From contig NC_080066.1 in assembly GCF_949987535.1 (NCBI RefSeq), positions 132,226,335-132,290,334 on the forward strand: 64,000 bases of DNA. The letters are read 5' to 3'. The notes beneath the pieces were generated by a model. That model was given only the letters and a program-made list of their open reading frames with translations, had not been told where the DNA came from and did no database searches. A program made the translations under genes and the position numbers. This DNA comes from Balaenoptera acutorostrata. Lineage: Eukaryota; Chordata; Mammalia; Artiodactyla; Balaenopteridae. This document shows, in pieces, positions 56,908 to 64,000 of this stretch. How positions within the stretch are numbered: position 1 is the stretch's first letter; the number at the start of each line of letters is the position of its first letter.

Positions 56908-57503
56908 ACAAAATGGCTCTCATGAGAAAAATGAACCCTTCCCTCTTAATCTTCCCCCTTATTTCCCCTCTTTTGTTTTTTCCTAAAACATGCCAAGGGC
57001 ACCTGTGGGGACTTCTGTGGCACCTGTGAGGCTAAAGAGATTGCTGACCTCTGGCTACTGAGGGTCAGAAGAGAACAGATTGCAAGCAGAGAACATTGCT
57101 CCTGGGCCCCACGTGGAGCCCACGTTCACGACGTTCTCCCCATTGACTGACCATGAGAAGAAGAAGGCAGCCCCAGGAACATCTGTACCCAAATCTAGAG
57201 TGGCTGGAGGATGCCTTTTCTCCTCCAGCAGCCCTAGAGGGTGCATCATTAACACCTTTCCAGATACGAAGTGGGAGAAACTGATCTCTTATGTTATGAA
57301 GCAGCTTCCCTCGAAGTGGAGGAGACAAGCTCGTTGTCAAAGCAGTGAAATGACATGACTTGATGCCACGTGTGCATACCTGTCATTCCACACAACATCT
57401 GCACAGAAGCATTCATTGTAACTGCTTTTTGTAATGTGGTACACCTACACCATCCGTACCAGAACCAGCAGCTTTTATCTTTTGTTAATACTAACCTAAT
57501 CCT
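56908..57503. other. No recognised feature
   Basis: Overlapping frames on both strands at 57055-57358 (66 to 92 codons) lack motifs. No repeat recognised. Confidence 0.4.
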
Positions 57504-57536
57504 GGCCGTCAGCTCAGTTGGTTAGAGTGTGGTGCT
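57504..57536 (+). pseudogene. 5'-half tRNA-Ile pseudogene
   Basis: GGCCGTCAGCTCAGTTGG followed by TTAGAGTGTGGTGCT matches the first 33 or so bases of tRNA-Ile(AAU): acceptor 5' strand, the D arm with its A-box-like sequence, and the anticodon-stem 5' strand, with one deletion and two substitutions by eye. The anticodon loop and everything after it are absent; there is no T arm and no B box. It is a fragment that cannot make a tRNA. Confidence 0.75.
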
Positions 57537-58439
57537 ACTTCATAACCCTCATCATTTACATGTATTATAAATGTGAATAATGAGTAATTCTTGTAAATTT
57601 CATTCATTCATTTAACAAAGATTTAGTGAGTGCTTACTATGTATCAGGCACCATCAAGACCCTGGTTAATCAAGGTAAGCACACAGTTATCTGCCCAGAA
57701 ATTTAGGGGTAGACAGGTGTTTTTATTTTCCCATCTGATGATTGTTGTAAGTGGCGGGTCTTTGAAGAATTTCCCTAGACTATTATTCCAGAATAAAATG
57801 GGAGTCTGTCTCACTAACGATTAAGCAAATCCAGTCATTCTGAACACTTTAGTTTCTTCCTTGAAATCTTACTTTTCCTCTAGTGGTGTCCTCTCAGTTA
57901 TGGGCAAGTACAACTTTTTTCCCTCTTGACTGCATTATTTGAGGTTATTGTTGCCACCTTCTTCAGGTATAAAACCATTGATGTATGTAATCCTTAAGTA
58001 AGGATTCAGGTCATGTAGTTTCCCATGCTTATATCAGCGCACCAAGTGTTTTTAAAGGATTTTTTTTTAAGTCATATTTATGCTGTCAGTTTTCAGCTAG
58101 TATAACTCTACTTTCTAGATGCAAAAATTTGGTGGTGGGGAGTTGGGGGAACGTCTGTAAATATTTAATAGCAAACAAATGGCTTGGCTGTTGTCTGGGT
58201 GAATTTCAGTATTTTGAGCTGCGAAAGAATCAGTGACAATCACTGGTCTTGAGCAAGTAACCTACTCTTTTCATTTGAAAACAAAGCCATTAATAACAAT
58301 GTATAACTAATGACAGACTTGCTTCCTAACGTGATACTGTAGGATGTAATTTTTTAAAATTATAAATAAATCTACAGATGTTTGGCTTATAATCTTCCTC
58401 CTAAAATTAATCTCTGTACCTCACTTGAAATGCTTTTGC
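57537..58439. other. Mostly unassigned
   Basis: CATTTAACAAAGATTTAGTGAGTGC at 57608 is a scrap of the unnamed repeat noted at 20691. The rest is AT-rich with nothing recognised. Confidence 0.4.
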
Positions 58440-58640
58440 CTTTATTCATATATGCAACAGATATTTATTGCACACCTACTATGTGCTGTGCACTGCACAC
58501 TGTACCAGAGATACAGCATTGAGTAGGACATGACCTATGTGTTCTAGAATTCCACGGGTGGTAGAGGATGGAGAAAGGGAAACACACAAGGACAATACAG
58601 TGTGATAAGAGCTATAATCAGGATAAGCAATAGGTGATTT
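58440..58640 (+). repeat. Old interspersed repeat, family not assigned
   Basis: CAACAGATATTTATTGCACACC, TACTATGTGCTGTGCACTGC, GATACAGCATTGAGTAGGAC and GTGTGATAAGAGC parallel the repeat at 20691-20880. Confidence 0.5.
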
Positions 58641-60759
58641 GTGGAGGAGCGAGGGTAACAACTAACCCAGCTATTTCCTTTTAGAAAACTGTACAAGTAA
58701 AAGTAGTAATTTGCTAAGAAATCTTATTTATTGACTACGTTTGCCAAATCAGTCATTTGAGATTTTCACATTTACTATACGCCAGCAAATCTTCTCTGCT
58801 GAAATTACGCTGTGTAATCATACAAGTAATACTTAAAGAATGTTGTATAACTTCTTACAAAAGTAACTTAAATCATTTTTGTAACACTTCATGGGAAGTT
58901 ATAGCAAATGTTTCACATTACTGAAATGCACTTTCCAAGTTTACAGATTGTGAGGAGAGCCATCAACTGACAAACCTTCACAAGAGCTTTCTACATATAC
59001 TGGGCCTTCATTACCATCTAAGTAAATAACAGATTTTGCCTCTCGGTTTAATATCCTTACTTGGTTGGCATTTCAGGGTCTTTCCTGTTTCAGCATCAAT
59101 AGCACATTTTCCTTCTCTTCTCATTTTCTGATTCCTAAAACATTTTGGGTCATATTTTAAGCAGTCTTGGTGGTTTGTTTGCTCCTTAACATTTTGTAAA
59201 ATGTATGCTCTTGTATCTTCAAAGTGGTCAGTAGTATTCATAACTTTCTTCCACGGGACCTAATGGTTTAGATTCCCCTAAAGTTAACAAACATGTACTG
59301 AGCACACATAGCATACAGAGACCAGAGACACAGCCCTGCCCACAGCCCAGCACTCAGTCTAGCTAGACTCCAGAGGACTTGGGAGTAGAGACAGATTCAC
59401 CACCCAACACTCAACATCACAATTCCCTCCCCAGCCCCTATGGTTCTGTTTCTGAAATTCTATCACAGGAAAATCCAAAGCAAGAAACTTAAGACTTACG
59501 AGAAAACTAGAGCTGGGGAGATCAAGGTCATAAGCAAACCTATGAATATTCTTTACAGTAGAGAAATCACCAAAGACGCGATGACAGAAGGTCCCCAAAC
59601 ATCTTTTATTGCCCAGCCTTTTGCCACCTTATTTACCATCAAAATAGATCATCCTTTCTGGCAACGTATTTGGCAGAGAAAATCAAATCTTGCCTTTCTG
59701 CCTTGTCTGCAAATTACTGGAGTTATTACCATATAGCTTTTCTTTCAAGACACTTCAAAATGATTTACTCCTGTGATGTTAATCTCACTGATTCGCATCC
59801 TTTAATTCTGACATTCTTTTCAAAAGATTGTTTTTCCCAGGCGTTGCTTGTGTACAGTGTTCTCTAACCTCTGCCAAACTTCATTGCTGACTCCCTCTTC
59901 TTGATCTTGTTGCTTGTTTCCTGTTGTCCCTGCTTTTCTATATGCATCTTTGGAGACGTTTTAGAGGGGACAAGTTGTATTTTGCAGAATTGCTCTTTGT
60001 TTTTATGGTAAGAATGCATTTGGTTTAAACTCTTTCATTACCCTAGTGGACAGTCCAGCCCTACCTTCCACTGGTGGAGGGTTTGAAAATTTTCTGGGAA
60101 GCCCAGAACTTCAGACATGAAGCAGGCAGTGTCCACTCAGGGAGTGTCTGGCCTTTGTCCTTACTTAAGCTGGCCAAACCCTCCCTGTGCACAGCTGTTT
60201 GGATCCACAGCCAGGCCTCTATGGCTCTTTCTTGCCTGTCTCCAGCTCTGATTCGACTGCCTTCCCCAGCTCCTGTGTGCGTCCTTTCTGTGTCCCTCCA
60301 TACCTGGTGTCTCTTCGGCAAGACCTCCCGCTTCATGATTAGCCCTCCTCCAGCACCCCTTGGCTTCCACCTACCCTTTGTCTCTGAGCCCACACCCTCC
60401 CTCCTTCCCTTCCCATCAACTCTTGTATTTGTTAGGAAAGCAAATTTCTTGAACTCACTGATCATTGGCAACCTCCCCAGGGCTTTATGTATGTAGTACA
60501 ATCATATATACACTTGGGTTAACAACCCAAATGAGTTCAATCGTGGTGACATTTCAGGCAATGTGAGGGAAGAATCTGGGGAAATTCACACTATCCAGTT
60601 AGCCCCCTAGTTAGCCCTGCCCAGGGCAAAGGGAAAGGAGAACTCATGCTTCTCTGGAGGAAGAGGTGGCCGTGGCTTGGCAAACCCCTTGTCCTATTAA
60701 CTTTTGTGCTGGGCTATGCAGCAGAGACTGACATTTCCCATTTGTGAGGGTCAGCGGCG
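58641..60759. other. No recognised gene
   Basis: About 2.1 kb. A scrap TGTACTGAGCACACATAGC at 59295 belongs to the unnamed repeat above. At 60061-60501 both strands are open for 140-146 codons, which reflects stop-poor GC-rich sequence; neither has a domain. Confidence 0.4.
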
Positions 60760-60760
60760 C

Positions 60761-60796
<36 letters not shown>
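60760..60796. repeat. (CT)n microsatellite
   Basis: About 18 CT units with one CC interruption; it explains the Glu/Arg run in the antisense frame. Confidence 0.93.
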
Positions 60797-61052
60797 AAGA
60801 AAGATTAGTTCTACCCACCCTGACCCCTGACTCTCTTTAAACCAAATATGATTCAGTCTCCTTGGCTCCCTAACAGCTGGGGGTAGGCTCAGATGTCTCG
60901 GGGGAGGGAATGATCGTGCTGACACAGAGATCAGATCATGACTATGCCTCTTTTTCAAAAGAAGTCTTGAGAGAGACTTCCATTCCTTTTAGTTGATCCA
61001 AGAAATGCCTGGAATTCTGGATTTTCTGTGATAAGATAACAGCTCAATGATT
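60797..61052. other. No recognised feature
   Basis: Short spacer with nothing recognised. Confidence 0.4.
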
Positions 61053-61065
61053 CATTTATTTATTC

Positions 61066-61471
61066 CTTTTTTAAAAAATTTATTTTATTTTTGGCTGCAT
61101 TGGGTCTTTGTTACTGCACGGGCTTTCTCTAGTTGCGGTGTGCGGGGGCTGCTCTTCGTTGCGGTGCGCAGGCTTTTCATTGCGGTGGCTTCTCTTGTTG
61201 CAGAGCACGGGCTCTAGGCATGTGGGCTTCAGTAGTTGTCGCATGTGGGCTTCAGTAGTCGTGGCACGCGGGCTCTAGAGCACAGGCTCAGTAGTTGTGG
61301 CACGCGGGCTCAGTAGTTGTGGCTCGCGGGCTCTAGAGCACAGCCTCGGTAGTTGTGGCGCATGGGCTTAGTTGCTCCGCGGCATGTGGGATCTTCCCGG
61401 ACCAGGGCTTGAACCTGTGTGCCCTGAATTGGCAGGCGGATTCTTAACCACTGTGCCACCAGGAAAGCCTC
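61066..61471 (-). mobile_element. CHR SINE, expanded (five-module) type
   Basis: The longest CHR copy, about 406 bp. It has the usual tRNA head at the right (GTGCCACCAGGAAAGCC) and tail at the left. Five AGTAGTTGTG-like modules occur where other long copies have three; a GGCACGCGGGCTC / TAGAGCACAG segment is clearly duplicated. A perfect 13-bp duplication CATTTATTTATTC lies at 61053-61065 and 61472-61484. Confidence 0.95.
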
Positions 61472-61484
61472 CATTTATTTATTC

Positions 61485-61930
61485 TTGATGACTATTTGGC
61501 ACAACAATTAAGCAAGCCATTAAATGTATCATTCATGCATATGAGTGGACAGGATTTATTAACATACGAATTCACCTTCTTATTCTCATTTCACCATTCC
61601 CTCTCCAGCGCAGCCCACACATGCCCTCAAGGAGCTGCAGTGCTGGTTGGTTGCTGGCTCCTTCTGGAGACAATAGAATAAGGAAGGGGAGAGAGAGACC
61701 CATACTCCATACTGAGACGTGGGCGGAAAAGCAGGGAGGGCTTAGCCAGAGAAGGCAAGTCAATCAAAACAGTAAAGAAATAGCTGAGCAAAGCAAGGGG
61801 GGGAGGACAGAGGGAGGAACAGTATTTAACAAGATTAGAGGGAGAGTCTGGGGATTTGGCATGAGAGGCTCTGGGACAGCTGTGAGGTGGCAAAAACCCG
61901 AGAATTCAGGAGGGAATGTGAAAAGGTTTT
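61485..61930. other. No recognised feature
   Basis: Overlapping opposite frames at 61572-61965 (up to 114 codons) lack motifs. Confidence 0.4.
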
Positions 61931-62006
61931 CTGGCTTATTAATTAGTCTCTGGCTTATAAATTAGTTTCTGGCTTATAAATTAATCTCTGGCTTATAAAT
62001 TAGTGT
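61931..62006. repeat. 4 x 19-bp tandem repeat
   Basis: Four 19-bp units start at 61931, 61950, 61969 and 61988, of the form CTGGCTTATAAATTAGTCT with one to three differences per unit. It lies about 50 bp from the end of a young L1. Confidence 0.93.
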
Positions 62007-62058
62007 CCTTTAAGTCTCCTTGCATCTGGAAATGCAAGTAAAGAATAGCTTTCTTTCC

Positions 62059-64000
62059 TTTTTTTTTTTTTCTGTTTCTTTTTTTTTTTTTTTTTAAACA
62101 TCTTTATTGAAGTATAATTGCCTTACAATAGTGTGTTAGCATCTGCTTTATAACAAAGTGAATCTGTTATACATATACAATATGTTCCCATTTCTCTTCC
62201 CTCTTGCATCTCCCTCCCTCCCACCCTCCCCATTCCACCCCTCTAGGTGGTCACAAAGCACCGAGCTGATCTCCCTGTGCTATGCGGCTGCTTCCCACTA
62301 GCTATCTATTTTACATTTGGTAGTGTATATATGTCCATGACACTCTCTCACCCTGTCACATCTCACCCCACCCCCTCCCCGTATCCTCAAGCCCATTCTC
62401 TAGTAGGTCTGTGTCTTTATTCCCGTCTTGCCACTAGGTTCTTCATGGCCTTTTTTTTTTTTTTTTTTCCCTTAGATTCCATATATATGTGTTAGCATAC
62501 TGTATTTGTTTTTCTCTTTCTGACTTACTTCACTCTGTATGACAGACTCTAACTCCATCCACCTCATTACAAATACCTCCATTTCATTTCTTTTTATGGC
62601 TGAGTAATATTCCATTGTATATATGTGCCACATCTTCTTTATCCATTCATCTGTCGATGGACATTTAGGTTGCTTCCATGTCCTGGCTATTGTAAATAGA
62701 GCTGCAATGAACATTTTGGTACATGACTCTTTTTGACCTATGGTTTTCTCAGGGTATATGCCCAGTAGTGGGATTGCTGGGTCGTATGGTAGTTCTATTT
62801 GTAGTTTTTTAAGGAACCTCCATACTGTTCTCCATAGTGGCTGTATCAATTTACATTCCCACCAACAGTGCAAGAGTGTTCCCTTTCCTCCACACCCTCT
62901 CCAGCATTTATTGTTTCTAGATTTTTTGATGATGGCCATTCTGACCGGTGTGAGATGATATCTCATTGTAGTTTTGATTTGCATTTCTCTAATGATTAAT
63001 GATGTTGAGCATTCTTTCATGTGTCTGTAGGCCATCTGTATATCTTCTTTGGAGAAATGTCTATTTAGATCTTCTGCCCATTTTTGGATTGGGTTGTTCG
63101 TTTTTTTGTTATTGAGCTGCATGAGCTGCTTGTAAATCTTGGAGATTAATCCTTTGTCAGTTGCTTCATTTGCAAATATTTTCTCCCATTCTGAGGGTTG
63201 TCTTTTCGTCTTGTTTATGGTTTCCTTTGCTGTGCAAAAGCTTTTCAGTTTCATTAGGTCCCATTTGTTTATTTGTGTTCTTATTTCCATTTCTCTGGGA
63301 GCTGGGTCAAAAAGAATCTTGCTGTGATGTATGTCATAGAGTGTTCTGCCTATGTTTTCCTCTAAGAGTTTGATAGTGTCTGCCCTTACACTTAGGTCTT
63401 TAATCCATTTTGAGTTTATTTTTGTGCATGGTGTCAGGGAGTGTTCTAATTTCATACTTTTACATGTTCCTGTCCAATTTTCCCAGCACCACTTATTGAA
63501 GAGGCTGTCTTTTCTCCACTGTATATGCTTGCCTCCTTTATCAAAGATAAGTTGACCATATGTGTGTGGGTTTATCTCTGGGCTTTCTATCCTGTTCCAT
63601 TGATCTATATTTCTGTTTTTGTGTCAATACCAAACTGTCTTGATTACTGAAGCTTTGTAATATAGTCTGAAGTCAGGGAGCCTGATTCCCCCAGCTCCAT
63701 TTTTCGTTCTCAAGATTGCTTTGGCTATTCGGGGTCTTTTGTGTTTCCATACAAATTGTGAAATTTTTTGTTCTAGTTCTGTGAAAAATGCCAGTGGTAG
63801 TTTGATAGGGATTGCATTGAATCTGTAGATTGCTTTGGGTAGTAGAGACATTTTCACAATGTTGATTCTTCCAATCCAGGAACATGGTATATCTCTCCAT
63901 CTATTTGTATCATCTTTAATTTCTTTCATCAGTGTCTTATAATTTTCTGCATACAGGTCTTTTGTCTCCTTAGGTAGGTTTATTCCTAGATATTTTATTC
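62059..64000 (-). mobile_element. Young L1, 3' 1.9 kb, continues past window edge
   Basis: A two-part T-tract (62059-62094) is followed by AAACATCTTTATTGAAGTATAATTG, the same 3'-end type as the L1 at 18862. The 3' UTR includes GGTGGTCACAAAGCACCGAGC and GGCTGCTTCCCACTAGC. From 62472 leftward in sense, ORF2 is almost intact to the window edge. The low divergence of the coding part and the near-open frame make this the youngest L1 in the window. The 5' part lies outside. Confidence 0.95.
62472..64000 (-). pseudogene. L1 ORF2 C-terminal region, one internal stop
   Basis: The frame is continuous from the window edge ([16 protein letters not shown] at the start) to its stop at 62472 except for a single TGA at 63624-63626, where family members have Trp (KTVWYW). 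That is about 509 codons. It includes [43 protein letters not shown], the [18 protein letters not shown] cysteine motif (C-x3-C-x7-H-x4-C) and [14 protein letters not shown]. The endonuclease and the RT catalytic FADD box would lie beyond the right edge. The nonsense change would remove the cysteine-rich end. Confidence 0.93.

Noticed and set aside
60061..60501. Overlapping open frames of 140 and 146 codons on opposite strands
   Set aside because: Mutual overlap, no motif, no repeat or paralog recognised; stop-poor GC-rich DNA explains both.
61235..61365. CRISPR-like regularly spaced short repeats
   Set aside because: The repeated modules are the internal units of a CHR SINE; spacing is uneven and the host is a mammal.

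Overview
The window looks like intergenic or intronic DNA from a large mammalian genome, most likely a cetacean. It carries nine copies of one tRNA-derived SINE whose left end reads GGGCTTCCCTGGTGGCGCAG, with a GGTTCGAGCCC B box. This matches the CHR family of whales, hippos and ruminants. I see no Bov-tA, Bov-A2 or BovB repeats, which would be expected in 64 kb of ruminant DNA, and no pig-type SINE. Ancient eutherian repeats (MIR, L2, MER5, MER20, MER1, MLT1, old L1) fill much of the rest. I found no host protein-coding gene, no rRNA and no intact tRNA. Every long open frame with recognisable protein similarity is L1 or L2 reverse-transcriptase debris. The assignment to Cetacea is inference from repeat content; subfamily names are from memory, not from a database search.

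Layout. 0-10 kb: old L1 fragments, a MER20, two MER5 remnants, and a 1.3-kb L1 with a CHR SINE inserted at its edge. 10-18 kb: MIRs, a 1.6-kb L1 with a TA microsatellite, an MLT1 LTR, and three same-direction MER5 elements, the last split by a SINE. 18-20.4 kb: an L2 interrupted by a twin-primed (5'-inverted) L1, which is itself interrupted by a 317-bp polyadenylated retrocopy. 20-30 kb: L1M pieces, MIRs, two CHR SINEs and L2 segments. 29.6-33.3 kb: antisense L1s, one with an exact 3 x 38-bp tandem. 34.8-41.7 kb: a MER5 pair, a CHR SINE, a nearly continuous 1.9-kb L2, and a 2-kb L1 with perfect target duplications and a nested SINE with an odd two-part tail. 42-54 kb: the most repeat-poor part, apart from an LTR-like repeat, a 4 x 18-bp minisatellite, a near-perfect MER1-type hAT transposon, a MER5/MIR pair, a possible L2 and one SINE. 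A paired RFX X-box motif lies near 53.45 kb. 54-64 kb: L2, an unnamed old repeat, two CHR SINEs (one expanded), a 5'-half tRNA-Ile pseudogene, a 4 x 19-bp tandem, and a young L1 running off the right edge.

Functionally, the window records layered retrotransposition. L1 copies arrived by target-primed reverse transcription, and their machinery probably also mobilised the CHR SINEs and the retrocopy. hAT transposons left non-autonomous MER copies with 8-bp duplications. Nothing here looks like an undescribed gene system. The items most worth checking are the nested L2/L1/retrocopy locus, CHR module copy number (1, 3 or 5), the near-open ORF2 at the right edge, the RFX-motif cluster and the repeat-poor 42.5-47.6 kb interval.
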